This document shows, piece by piece, positions 17,431 to 27,755 of a stretch of DNA of 64,000 nt. The stretch covers positions 129,209 to 193,208 of the forward strand of contig NZ_MRTH01000015.1 in the NCBI RefSeq assembly GCF_001956045.1, read 5' to 3'. This DNA is from Paenibacillus sp. FSL H7-0331 (GTDB lineage Bacteria; Bacillota; Bacilli; Paenibacillales; NBRC-103111). Each line of letters begins with the position of its first letter. Positions within the stretch are counted from its first letter, which is position 1. The translations under genes and the position numbers were made by a program. Below the pieces are notes generated by a model, which had not been told where the DNA came from, did not search any database, and was given only the letters and a program-made list of their open reading frames with translations.

Positions 17431-17514
17431 CCGGTCTGTCAATGATGCCAGTCTGGAATAGGCAATGGAGCCGTTTTTCTCTGCATAAGAGAAGGCGGCT
17501 TTCTGTGTTTTTTT
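17431..17514 (+). promoter_or_regulatory. ANTAR-type antitermination leader (copy B) with terminator
   Basis: Hairpin P1 has arms 17431-17440 and 17447-17456 around loop AATGAT (17441-17446). Hairpin P2 is GGC (17461-17463), loop AATGGA (17464-17469), GCC (17470-17472). Both loops obey A1/G4. The AGCCG of P2 also pairs with CGGCT (17496-17500) in a terminator stem that ends in seven T (17508-17514). It shares GTCAATGATGCCA, GGCAATG and GGCGGCTTTCTGT with copy A on the other strand. It sits between a strong promoter and the first gene of the ABC operon, so readthrough needs the second hairpin to form, presumably held by the ANTAR protein encoded next door. Confidence 0.87.
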
Positions 17515-17566
17515 AAAGCAATTGAATAATAACACAACGACAATAAAACCCGGAGGTATGCAAATC

Positions 17567-18571
17567 ATGAAACATGTATTGGAAGTCGACAGCCTTCGGA
17601 CTGCCTTTCGCACAGAGCATGGAGAGGTCCTATCGGTTGAAGGGGTCTCGTTTCAGGTCAAGTATGGTGAGACCGTCGCGGTTGTTGGGGAATCCGGCTG
17701 CGGCAAAAGCGTCACTTCCCTCTCCATTCTGAATCTCCTGGGCAATAACGGCTACATCAAAAGCGGTAACATTCAATTCGAGGACGTTGAGCTGACGAAG
17801 CTGACACCCGAGCAGCTGCGAAAGCTGAGGGGAAAAGACATCTCGATGATCTTCCAGGACCCAATGTCCTCACTCAATCCAGTGCTGACGATCGGCAGCC
17901 AAATGACGGAAACCATCCTCCAGCATGAGCGTGTGAGCATGCAGGAAGCCCGCGATCGTTCAATTGCGCTGCTGAATCGAGTCGGTATCGCCAGAGCTGA
18001 AGCGCTGATGAAGCAGTATCCGAATTCCTTATCTGGAGGGATGAGGCAGCGTGTCATGATCGCTATGGCATTGTCCTGCAAGCCCAAGCTGCTGATTGCC
18101 GACGAACCGACCACGGCGCTCGACGTCACGATACAGGCACAGATTCTGGCATTGATCAAGGAGCTGAAAAACGAGTTTCGCACTTCAATTGTGCTCATTA
18201 CACACGACCTGGGCGTCGTTGCCGAGATGGCCGATCGTGTACTCGTCATGTATGCCGGTCAGGTAGTGGAGGAAACCGATGTATTCACGCTGTTCGAAGC
18301 CGCGAGGCATCCATACACACAGGGATTGATGTCCTCCATTCCGCATCTCAACAGCCCCGACGACAAGCTGTCCAGCATACCGGGATCGGTACCGGCCATC
18401 CATGAAATGCCAACGGGCTGCCGCTTTCAAGCCCGTTGTGTGCTCGCTTCCGACAAATGCCGAAGACACAATCCTCCACTGTTTGAGGTAGCCGCAGGGC
18501 ACACCGTTCGCTGTTGGCTGGCCGAAGACGAGCTGACGCTTACTGCGCTGGATTCACAAGCTGTACATTAA
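17567..18571 (+). CDS. Opp/Dpp-type ABC importer ATPase, OppD/DppD-like
   Basis: The 334-residue ATPase has Walker [10 protein letters not shown] loop, signature LSGGMRQR, Walker [13 protein letters not shown] and the C-terminal oligo_HPY zone with an iron-sulfur-type Cys pattern (GCRFQARC, then C at VLASDKC and RCW). It energises uptake of the substrate bound by a family-5 binding protein. The frame opens upstream; ATG at 17567, nine bases after GGAGGT, is the best start. It is the first gene of a DFBC operon that lacks its own binding protein, the one at 13045 being the obvious partner. It is downstream of ANTAR leader B. Confidence 0.94.
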   Translation: MKHVLEVDSLRTAFRTEHGEVLSVEGVSFQVKYGETVAVVGESGCGKSVTSLSILNLLGNNGYIKSGNIQFEDVELTKLTPEQLRKLRGKDISMIFQDPMSSLNPVLTIGSQMTETILQHERVSMQEARDRSIALLNRVGIARAEALMKQYPNSLSGGMRQRVMIAMALSCKPKLLIADEPTTALDVTIQAQILALIKELKNEFRTSIVLITHDLGVVAEMADRVLVMYAGQVVEETDVFTLFEAARHPYTQGLMSSIPHLNSPDDKLSSIPGSVPAIHEMPTGCRFQARCVLASDKCRRHNPPLFEVAAGHTVRCWLAEDELTLTALDSQAVH

Positions 18572-18591
18572 TTCCAAACGGAGGGTTACCC

Positions 18592-19590
18592 ATGAGCGCT
18601 ATATTGCATAAAGCACAGGTCAGCAGCGATCCTATTCTACGCATCGAGCGTGTAAAAAAATATTATCCAATCCGTAAAGGCATCTTTTCCAAAACCGTAG
18701 GCCATGTAAAAGCCGTAGATGACATCAACCTGCTGGTGTTCCCGGGGGAAACGCTCGGCATCGTAGGCGAGTCAGGCTGCGGCAAGTCAACCCTCGGCAG
18801 AAGTATCGTCCGGCTGGAATCGCTGACGGAAGGCTCGGTCTACTATAAAGAGCAGGATGTGCACCGCATGTCCGAATCCGATATGCGCCGGGTCCGTTCA
18901 GAGCTGCAAATTATATTCCAGGACCCTTACGCTTCACTTAACCCGAGAAAACGGGTAAGCGAGCTGCTGATCAATCCTCTGCTGGTCCATGTTCAAATGA
19001 CGCCGGACGAAGCTCGCAAAAAAGCGATGGAGCTGCTCGATATCGTCGGCCTGTCGAAACATTCGTTGAATAAATTTCCCCATGAATTTTCCGGTGGTCA
19101 GCGACAGCGAATCGGCATCGCCCGGGCGATTATCCTGCAGCCGAAGCTGATTGTCTGCGATGAGCCTGTATCGGCGCTTGATGTATCTATTCAAGCACAA
19201 ATCCTGAATTTGCTGAAGTCGCTGCAAAATAATTTCCAGCTGACCTATTTGTTTATTGCCCATGGCCTTGGGGCGGTCAAATTTATGAGCGACCGCATCG
19301 CGGTGATGTACCTGGGCAAAATTGTCGAGCTGGCAAGGACAAGTGATATTTTCAACCAGCCAAAGCATCCCTATACAAAGGCGCTGCTCGATGCGTATCC
19401 CGTGCCCAACCCGCTCTTCCGCGACAAGGAACGCATCATCCTGTCGGGCGATGTGCCCAATCCCGCCGCTCCACCATCGGGCTGCAGATTTCATACCCGC
19501 TGCCCGATGGCCCAGCCGCGCTGCCGGGAGGAGCAGCCGGAGTTGCTCGGCGGACAGCATCTGGTGGCTTGTCATTACCCGCTAAGCTGA
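18592..19590 (+). CDS. Opp/Dpp-type ABC importer ATPase, OppF/DppF-like
   Basis: The 332-residue ATPase has Walker [10 protein letters not shown], signature FSGGQRQR, Walker [13 protein letters not shown] and a C-terminal oligo_HPY domain with [14 protein letters not shown]. The switch region reads [12 protein letters not shown], where most relatives have HDL, so Gly replaces the Asp after the switch His. ATG at 18592 follows GGAGGG by seven bases; the frame itself opens earlier inside the previous gene. It forms the heterodimeric motor with the OppD-like protein. Confidence 0.94.
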   Translation: MSAILHKAQVSSDPILRIERVKKYYPIRKGIFSKTVGHVKAVDDINLLVFPGETLGIVGESGCGKSTLGRSIVRLESLTEGSVYYKEQDVHRMSESDMRRVRSELQIIFQDPYASLNPRKRVSELLINPLLVHVQMTPDEARKKAMELLDIVGLSKHSLNKFPHEFSGGQRQRIGIARAIILQPKLIVCDEPVSALDVSIQAQILNLLKSLQNNFQLTYLFIAHGLGAVKFMSDRIAVMYLGKIVELARTSDIFNQPKHPYTKALLDAYPVPNPLFRDKERIILSGDVPNPAAPPSGCRFHTRCPMAQPRCREEQPELLGGQHLVACHYPLS

Positions 19591-19614
19591 ATTTATTAAA
19601 GGAGGACACAGGCT

Positions 19615-20565
19615 ATGTTGGATTATACGATTCGGCGGCTGCTTATAGCGCTGCCTGTACTGCTGGGCGTCACGCTGTTAAATTTTTTCATTATCTATAT
19701 GGCTCCCGGAGATCCCGTGGATTTGTACGCCAACCCGGATGTGACGGAAGCGGATAAGCTGGTACGGCGTGAAGCGCTTGGTCTGGATGCCCCGCTGATC
19801 GTTCAATATGTAAAATGGCTGGGTCGTCTGTTGATCGGTGATCTTGGCACTTCGTTCAGCTCCTTTCAACCCGTGTCGCATATGATTGTGGAACGACTCG
19901 GAGCCACACTGCTGTTGATGGGGGCGGCTCTGCTAATCGCCTATCTGATTGCGATTCCGCTAGGCATCTTGAGTGCTGTCAAGCAGTATTCCTGGCTCGA
20001 TTATGTGGCCTCCACCGGATCGTTTCTCGGCGTATCCGTACCCAGCTTTTTTCTCGGATTGGGCGTCATTTATTTGTTCGGCGTTACGTTCGGCATCCTG
20101 CCAACCGGAGGCATGAATACGATCGGCCAAGAAGGTGAGATGATCGATACGCTGAAGCATTTGATACTCCCGGCCCTTACGCTCGGCACCTCGATTGCAG
20201 GAGGTATGGTGCGTTATGTAAGGGCAAGCGTGCTGGAGGTGCTGAATCAGGACTACCTCCGTACGGCGAGGGCCAAGGGTTTGCCTGAATGGAAAGTCAT
20301 TAACAAGCACACGCTCAAAAATGCGCTGATTCCGATCATTACGGTAGCAGGTCTGGACATTCCGATGCTGATCGGCGGTGCAGTCGTTACAGAAACGGTT
20401 TTTCAATGGTCGGGTATGGGCCAATTGACGATCCAGTCGATTCTGTCCCGCGATTATCCCGCCCTGATGGGCATTAATCTGGTCGCCGCCGTTTCCGTGC
20501 TGCTGTCCAACCTATGGGCCGATTTGATGTATGCCTTTGTCGATCCGCGAATCAAATACAATTAA
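19615..20565 (+). CDS. Opp/Dpp-type ABC importer permease, OppB/DppB-like
   Basis: The 316-residue membrane protein has six transmembrane helices, the N-terminal RRLLIALPVLLGVTLLNFFI helix and the APGDP motif typical of DppB/OppB. The conserved loop is YLRTARAKGLPEWKV followed by KNALIP, the EAA-type ATPase contact of this family. AAAGGAGG precedes the ATG. It ends 17 bases before the OppC-like gene. Confidence 0.94.
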   Translation: MLDYTIRRLLIALPVLLGVTLLNFFIIYMAPGDPVDLYANPDVTEADKLVRREALGLDAPLIVQYVKWLGRLLIGDLGTSFSSFQPVSHMIVERLGATLLLMGAALLIAYLIAIPLGILSAVKQYSWLDYVASTGSFLGVSVPSFFLGLGVIYLFGVTFGILPTGGMNTIGQEGEMIDTLKHLILPALTLGTSIAGGMVRYVRASVLEVLNQDYLRTARAKGLPEWKVINKHTLKNALIPIITVAGLDIPMLIGGAVVTETVFQWSGMGQLTIQSILSRDYPALMGINLVAAVSVLLSNLWADLMYAFVDPRIKYN

Positions 20566-20582
20566 GCAAAGAAGGTGCAGCT

Positions 20583-21509
20583 ATGCCCGCAGTATCATGG
20601 AGAGAACCAACAGATGAAAGAGCCATTCAAGGACTGGAACCGCTAGCCAAGCAGGATATGGATAAACAGGAAAGCTATTTCCGTTCGGTCAGCCGTCAAT
20701 TCATGAAGCATAAAATGGCGGTAGCCGGTTTGCTGGTGTTTGCGCTGCTTCTCATTATGGCGTGCTTTGCACCGCTATTAGCTCCGTATGATCCAAGTGT
20801 TATCCAGGATGAATTCAGCGCCGCGCCTTCGAGCAAATATTGGCTGGGCACCGATCAGGTAGGGCGTGATGTGCTCAGCAGACTGATTTATGCCTCACGC
20901 ATATCATTATCGATCGGTCTCGGGTCCGTCGCCATCTATGTGGCTATCGGAACCGTAGTCGGCGCCATCGCAGGCTATTATGGCGGCAAGGTGGATATGA
21001 TCATCAATCGTGTGATCGATGTGTTCATGTCGTTCCCTCATCTGATGGTTATCCTCGTCTTGGTGACGATCATCGGACCCGGACTGTCCAACATCGTCCT
21101 GGTGCTCGGTCTACTGGGGTGGCCTAGCGTTGCGAGACTTGTGCGAGGCAGTGTGCTGTCAATCAAGCAAATGGAGTTTGTAAAAGCCGCTCAGGCGCTG
21201 GGATTAAGCAAACGGCAAATCATTTTCCATGAGATATTGCCGAATGCGATGAGCCCTTTGCTCGTCAATGCCACCTTCGGCGCCGCCACGGCCATACTCT
21301 CCGAGTCGTCGCTCAGCTTTCTCGGTATGGGCGTTCAGCCGCCGACCGCCAGCTGGGGCAACATGCTGACAGCCGCCCAATCGATCACAACCTTGCAAAG
21401 CGAGCCATGGCTCTGGATTCCTGCCGGCTTGATGATTGTCTTTACCGTACTCGCTATCAATTTTGTTGGAGACGGCGTGCGTGATGCGTTGGACCCCAAA
21501 AGGAAATAA
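20583..21509 (+). CDS. Opp/Dpp-type ABC importer permease, OppC/DppC-like
   Basis: This 308-residue permease has an N-terminal cytoplasmic extension, the GTDQVGRDVLSRLIYASRIS segment (OppC_N plus first periplasmic loop), the FVKAAQALGLSKRQIIFHE loop and the C-terminal WLWIPAG/FVGDGVRDALDP ending diagnostic of DppC/OppC. The start at 20583 follows AAGGTG; the longer frame from 20514 is read out of the previous gene. It completes the transporter. Confidence 0.94.
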   Translation: MPAVSWREPTDERAIQGLEPLAKQDMDKQESYFRSVSRQFMKHKMAVAGLLVFALLLIMACFAPLLAPYDPSVIQDEFSAAPSSKYWLGTDQVGRDVLSRLIYASRISLSIGLGSVAIYVAIGTVVGAIAGYYGGKVDMIINRVIDVFMSFPHLMVILVLVTIIGPGLSNIVLVLGLLGWPSVARLVRGSVLSIKQMEFVKAAQALGLSKRQIIFHEILPNAMSPLLVNATFGAATAILSESSLSFLGMGVQPPTASWGNMLTAAQSITTLQSEPWLWIPAGLMIVFTVLAINFVGDGVRDALDPKRK

Positions 21510-21564
21510 ATAAAGCGCGCGCAAGCCATACATGCCATACAGACCGAAGGTGGAATTGCTAATT

Positions 21565-23218
<1,654 letters not shown>

Positions 23219-23259
23219 TCATTCATTATCAGCTTGTTTGGGTCAGCTTGTCCACCGTC

Positions 23260-23301
23260 AAAAAACAGGAGGACACTGCGCCCTCACGCCGTATCCTCCT
23301 G
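23260..23301 (-). terminator. Terminator after the VOC/M20 region
   Basis: On the minus strand CAGGAGGA (23294-23301) pairs with TCCTCCTG (23266-23273) and is followed by six T. It ends the transcript of the M20 gene (stop at 23347), shielding the VOC gene that follows on the same strand. Its upstream arm lies inside a triplicated repeat, so two further copies of the arm can pair with the same partner. Confidence 0.7.
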
Positions 23302-23334
23302 CCTATATCCTCCTGCCTATATCCTCCTGCCTAT
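23293..23334. repeat. Three perfect 14-bp tandem repeats
   Basis: The unit ATCCTCCTGCCTAT occurs three times without change or spacer, 12 bases after the end of the M20 gene. The first unit contains one arm of the terminator at 23260-23301. Perfect identity suggests recent slippage, so the copy number may vary between strains. Confidence 0.9.
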
Positions 23335-23346
23335 ATTCCCCTCCCC

Positions 23347-24780
23347 TTAAGCCCCTCTGACAGGACCTGGGATCAGACCGTCCGGAATCGGACATATATA
23401 ACTTCTGCCACTCAGCTGCTTCGCGTGTTCCTCCTTGGCTTGTTCCAGTACCTCGGGCTTGGACAACAGCTCAACAGCTGTCGCCGCGATCACTTTTCCT
23501 GCATGCAGCATGCCTTTGTGGCCGATCGACATCCCGACCTGACTGACCGCCTGCCAGGAATGGAGAGCCGTACCCAGCGCCATGCTGGTGATCCAGCTCT
23601 GTACAGTAGGTACGTTCCAGCTGACATCTCCCACATCGGTTGAACCCATAGCGACAGTAATTTCTTGTTTAACCTCGTACGGTTCCAGACGATCGGACAG
23701 CACCTTACCTGACAGCTCCTGCGGCAAATTGTGGTTTTTCTCAGCATCCGATAAAGTAGCACGTATTTCGCTCGCAAACTGTAGTTCCGTTTCATCAAAA
23801 ACCGGGCAGCCCAGTTGAATAAATTGTTCATGCATCACCTGTTCCAAGATCCGGTTGACAATCAGCTCAGACGAGCCGGAATCAAATATAATCTCAAGCT
23901 CGGTCCCGGTCATTAACGCCGCTCCTTTGGCGACATTGCAAATTCGCTCATATAAATCGGCCAGCTGCTCGGAACGCGGAACGCGCATTTTATACAACAC
24001 CTCGGCTTCCGACTGGACGACATTTGGCGATAAGCCGCCGGTATTCGTAATCGCATAATGAAGGCGCGCATCCGAAATAATGTGCTCGCGCAAATAATTG
24101 CAGCCAACGTTCATTAACTCGACTGCATCCAGCGCGCTTCGTCCCAAGTGTGCGTCTCCACCAGCATGGGCACTGCGCCCCTTGAACCTGTAGTAAACCT
24201 GGCAGGTAGCCAAGCTCGACGTACTCATAATATGGCTGGTTGTCCCCGGATGCCAGGTTACTGCGGCATCGACATCGGCAAACAGCCCATTTTTCACCAT
24301 GAAGCCTTTACCGCCGCCACCTTCCTCAGCAGGGCATCCATATAAGCGAACCGTGCCTGGCAGCTTATGCTTCTCTATATATTGACGCACAGCTACTGCC
24401 GCAGCCAATGCCCCACTGCCAAGCAGGTTGTGTCCGCAGCCGTGCCCATTTGCTCCACTAACGATCGGAGCTTTCCGGGACTCTCCCTTCTTCTGACTGA
24501 GCCCGGACAACGCATCGTATTCTGCGAGTACAACAATGACCGGCTTACCTTGTCCGTAGCTTCCAACGAGAGCTGTTGGAATACCACCTGCTTCACGCTG
24601 TACCGTAAAGCCCTCCTGTTCCAGCACCTCGGCAAACAATGCAGCCGACTGCCGTTCCTCATAGCGCGTTTCTGCGTATTCCCATATTTGATTACTGACC
24701 TTGATAAACAAGTCTCTCTGGTTCTCTATCGAATCCGCAATTTCTTGAACTCTGTCTGAAATATGTTGTACGTCTGTCAT
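23347..24780 (-). CDS. M20-family amidohydrolase, AbgB-like
   Basis: The 477-residue metallohydrolase has the M20 metal-binding GHGCGHN motif, the catalytic EEGGGGKGF and GRSAHAGGDAHLGRSALDA dimerisation-lid segment, and a long C-terminus (HKGMLHAGKVIA). Spacing and length match the p-aminobenzoyl-glutamate hydrolase subunit B group, whose members cleave amide bonds of N-acyl amino acids or dipeptides. It lies downstream of the ABC/MFS operon on the opposite strand and may act on an imported amide or peptide. The ATG at 24780 is directly followed by a normal N-terminus. Confidence 0.9.
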   Translation of the reverse strand: MTDVQHISDRVQEIADSIENQRDLFIKVSNQIWEYAETRYEERQSAALFAEVLEQEGFTVQREAGGIPTALVGSYGQGKPVIVVLAEYDALSGLSQKKGESRKAPIVSGANGHGCGHNLLGSGALAAAVAVRQYIEKHKLPGTVRLYGCPAEEGGGGKGFMVKNGLFADVDAAVTWHPGTTSHIMSTSSLATCQVYYRFKGRSAHAGGDAHLGRSALDAVELMNVGCNYLREHIISDARLHYAITNTGGLSPNVVQSEAEVLYKMRVPRSEQLADLYERICNVAKGAALMTGTELEIIFDSGSSELIVNRILEQVMHEQFIQLGCPVFDETELQFASEIRATLSDAEKNHNLPQELSGKVLSDRLEPYEVKQEITVAMGSTDVGDVSWNVPTVQSWITSMALGTALHSWQAVSQVGMSIGHKGMLHAGKVIAATAVELLSKPEVLEQAKEEHAKQLSGRSYICPIPDGLIPGPVRGA

Positions 24781-24821
24781 GGCCTGTCAGCTCCTATATC
24801 GTAAATCTCCCTCAGGAATTT

Positions 24822-26429
24822 TTACTTTCGGTGTTTCTTTCTGAATTCCAGAGGATTCATGTCTGTGACGCGTTTGAACATTTTTGAAAAATGGGAAAAG
24901 TTGGTGTATCCGATTGAGGTTGCAATTTCACTAACCGACTTGTCCGATTGAATGAGTAACGATTGGGCTAATTTAAAGCGCTCTTCGATCAGATAATCGA
25001 ATAAGGATGTGCCTGTCTCTTTTTTAAATATTCTCGATAAGTAATCTGGACTTAAAAATACATTCGCAGCTATGTCATCTCGGGATATATCCTTGTCCAT
25101 ATTTTCGGAAATGTAGGCCTTCACTTGATTGATGACAGTATGGGATTCCTCAATGGATTGAATAAAATCGACAGCAAGCTCAACAACTTCTTTGGACCAT
25201 TCCTGCAAATTGGAAACGGTACGTGTAACCGATGCCATTTGTTGGGTAGACAATCTTTCCGAGAATATCAAATGAGCCTGTAGTCCTTTTAATTGAAGCA
25301 CATGATAAACCATTTGGAGGAAATTATGATAAAATTCCTGCAGCATTTTGGCGCTGCCTTCAGTTTGCTTCATATCTTCAAGGTAATGATGAATATCTTC
25401 CTGCAGCGATGTTTTCGAACCTTGTTTAAGTAATTCCAGCCAGCTGCTTATATTCGGTTGTTGGATAGGGTCCTGAAGCTCGAATATTTCGTCCAAACGA
25501 TAAACCTTTCGCGCATTGGTTACATTATTTCTATCCTTTTCAATCAAGGATTGTACCGCTTTATGAATGTCGACAATATCCGTAACCTCACCAATATAGC
25601 ACGATAATTCACAATAGAAATACTCATCACAAGAACGAACATAACTCATGAGCTCTGCCTCCAGGTAGGCTGTGGATACAAGAAGCGCATGGTCCCGAGG
25701 GAGTAAGGCGACCAGATTCCTCTCCGAAATGGGTACCACACATCCCCCCTCAAGCCCATCCAAATGAAAGCTGTGCTCAGCGGCATTACGAAGCGCATAT
25801 TCCATGATCTTCTTCTCGCGTTCTGACAGCTCTTTGCTCCAGCCGCGAACGGCTATTAGAATCGGCACAAATTGATCATCGGGGAGATAAGGTATATTAC
25901 GTTTATAGATCAGCTCGCTGATCTGCTCGGGATGGGAGGATACCGTTTGATGAATCAGATCCAGCCAAAAACGCTCCACCAATAACGGATGGTGTGCAGA
26001 CCATAGCTGATAATAATGTTTTAAGGTTTCGGTAAATTTAACAGCTTCGCTATCGGATTCAATTTTTTGTATGGCTTTATGGAGCACAGCTTCGAGTTCC
26101 GTGTATCGAACCGGTTTTAACAGATAGTCAAGGCTTCCCAATTGAAGCGCCTTTTTGGCGTATTCAAAATCCGCATGGCAGGTTAAAAACAGACTCACGG
26201 TTGCCGGATAATGCTCCTTAACCCAGGTTAATAAGTCAATTCCGTTTCCCTGAGGCATTTCTATATCACAGATCATCAAACTGATGGCCTGACTTGTATA
26301 AATCTCCTTTGCTTGACGAATGTTGTAGGCTACATATACTTGAGTAACCCCAAGCTTCGCCCAATCAATTCCGGTCTCTATTCCATGTGCGGCATGAATT
26401 TCATCATCTACAATAAGCACTCCATCCAT
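24822..26429 (-). CDS. Response regulator with AraC-type DNA-binding domain (YesN-like)
   Basis: This 535-residue regulator has a receiver domain (VLIVDDEIHAAHGIE, LMICDIEMPQGNGID with the phospho-acceptor Asp, LLKPVRYTE) and a C-terminal AraC double helix-turn-helix (DDIAANVFLSPDYLSRIFK, VSEIATSIGYTNFSHFSKMF). ATG at 26429 is six bases after GGAGGG; the TTG at 26435 touches it. It is separated from its likely kinase partner (27756-29513) by an oxidoreductase gene and from that gene by 180 bases holding a hairpin. It probably activates the importer operon starting at 33956. Confidence 0.92.
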   Translation of the reverse strand: MDGVLIVDDEIHAAHGIETGIDWAKLGVTQVYVAYNIRQAKEIYTSQAISLMICDIEMPQGNGIDLLTWVKEHYPATVSLFLTCHADFEYAKKALQLGSLDYLLKPVRYTELEAVLHKAIQKIESDSEAVKFTETLKHYYQLWSAHHPLLVERFWLDLIHQTVSSHPEQISELIYKRNIPYLPDDQFVPILIAVRGWSKELSEREKKIMEYALRNAAEHSFHLDGLEGGCVVPISERNLVALLPRDHALLVSTAYLEAELMSYVRSCDEYFYCELSCYIGEVTDIVDIHKAVQSLIEKDRNNVTNARKVYRLDEIFELQDPIQQPNISSWLELLKQGSKTSLQEDIHHYLEDMKQTEGSAKMLQEFYHNFLQMVYHVLQLKGLQAHLIFSERLSTQQMASVTRTVSNLQEWSKEVVELAVDFIQSIEESHTVINQVKAYISENMDKDISRDDIAANVFLSPDYLSRIFKKETGTSLFDYLIEERFKLAQSLLIQSDKSVSEIATSIGYTNFSHFSKMFKRVTDMNPLEFRKKHRK

Positions 26430-26548
26430 GATCAACCCTCCGTCCCCAAGTACGTATTCTGACTGTATAGGATGATTATAACATTAAACCCGATGGGTAA
26501 AGGGAGCTACCCTTCGTCACAAGGAAGGTTGTCAGATTTAGCGCACAT

Positions 26549-26579
26549 AAAGTCCATGATCTCCATGACCATGGACTTT
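26549..26579 (-). other. Stem-loop between oxidoreductase and response-regulator genes
   Basis: AAAGTCCATG and CATGGACTTT form a perfect 10-bp stem around an 11-base loop. No T-run follows on the minus strand, so it may be a partial terminator or mRNA-processing signal lowering regulator expression relative to the upstream genes. Confidence 0.5.
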
Positions 26580-26615
26580 ATTCATAGGAGGACCTTACTA
26601 TCTTGCCTTCAAACC

Positions 26616-27734
26616 TTATTGATTAAGGGTAACAAATTCAGCAAAATCAATGGTTTTCCCTGTTTCGGCGGATTGATAGACAGCTTCCAGTATCTGGGTT
26701 ACTACATACGCTTGCTCTGCTTTGACCAACGGGTCCGTATCATGGATGATGCACTCCAGCCATTGCTCAGCCTCCAACACGCCGGGAGCTTCATCCTTGC
26801 CCGTAAAGTAAGCAACACTCGCGCCGGTATTCGGCGTAATTTCAACCAGCTTGCCGTACTGTGCCTTATTAAAGACAAGCTCTGTTTTTCTATTCGCCCC
26901 AACCTTCATTTCAGCTCCGCCATCAACTCCAAATAAGGAGGTCTTCGCTTCTTTGGCATCAGTCGTATTAAGCGCCCAGGAGCACTCCAGGAATACGGTC
27001 GCACCATCCTCCATTTTGATAAAAGCAAAAGCCGAATCCTCTACATCAAAGGTCGCCGGATCCCAAGGTCCGAATAAATTACCTTCGATGTTGTCCTTCA
27101 TTTTATAATATACCGAACCTGTCACCGATTGAGGCTTATAGTTGTCCATGCACCATAATGTCAAATCGAGTGCGTGGGTACCAATATCGATTAAAGCCCC
27201 ACCGCCCTGCAGCTTCTTGTCGGTAAACACACCCCATGTCGGAACAGCTTTTCTGCGAACTGCATGGGCTTTAGCCATATAGACCTCACCCAAATCTCCC
27301 TTCGAGCAAGCACGGTACAATACCTGGGACTCCTCGTTAAACCGATTTTGATAACCAATGGTCAGCTTTTTACCGGTTCTCCTCGATGCATCCAGCATTT
27401 TTTTGGCCTCGACAGAATTAATCGCCATCGGTTTTTCGCACATCACGTGCTTGCCTGATTCCAATGCATCTACAGTAATAAAGGAATGATACAAATTAGG
27501 CGTCAACACATGAACGACATCGATAGACTTGTCCTTTAGCAGCTCCTTATAGTCCGTATACACGGCAGCATCAGGAACTCCAAATTCCGCCGCTGCTGTA
27601 ATAGCTCTATCCTCCACCACATCGCAAAAGGCAACCATTTTTCCCAGATGAGGCAGTTTGGCTAGTGATGGCATATGTTTCTGATGTGCAATGGCTCCGC
27701 AGCCAATAATTCCGATTTTTAAAGGTTCATTCAT
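26616..27734 (-). CDS. Gfo/Idh/MocA-family oxidoreductase
   Basis: The 372-residue protein has the N-terminal nucleotide fold (IGIIGCGAIAHQKHM), the CEKPMA motif containing the conserved Lys, and the C-terminal domain with GGALIDIGTHALDLTLW, where the His is catalytic in relatives. Long C-terminal segments match sugar dehydrogenases. It lies between kinase and response-regulator genes in the second sugar cluster and, with the isomerase at 29622, likely handles a sugar or inositol intermediate. GAGGAG precedes the ATG. Confidence 0.92.
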   Translation of the reverse strand: MNEPLKIGIIGCGAIAHQKHMPSLAKLPHLGKMVAFCDVVEDRAITAAAEFGVPDAAVYTDYKELLKDKSIDVVHVLTPNLYHSFITVDALESGKHVMCEKPMAINSVEAKKMLDASRRTGKKLTIGYQNRFNEESQVLYRACSKGDLGEVYMAKAHAVRRKAVPTWGVFTDKKLQGGGALIDIGTHALDLTLWCMDNYKPQSVTGSVYYKMKDNIEGNLFGPWDPATFDVEDSAFAFIKMEDGATVFLECSWALNTTDAKEAKTSLFGVDGGAEMKVGANRKTELVFNKAQYGKLVEITPNTGASVAYFTGKDEAPGVLEAEQWLECIIHDTDPLVKAEQAYVVTQILEAVYQSAETGKTIDFAEFVTLNQ

Positions 27735-27755
27735 AATGTAACCACTCCTCTATAC

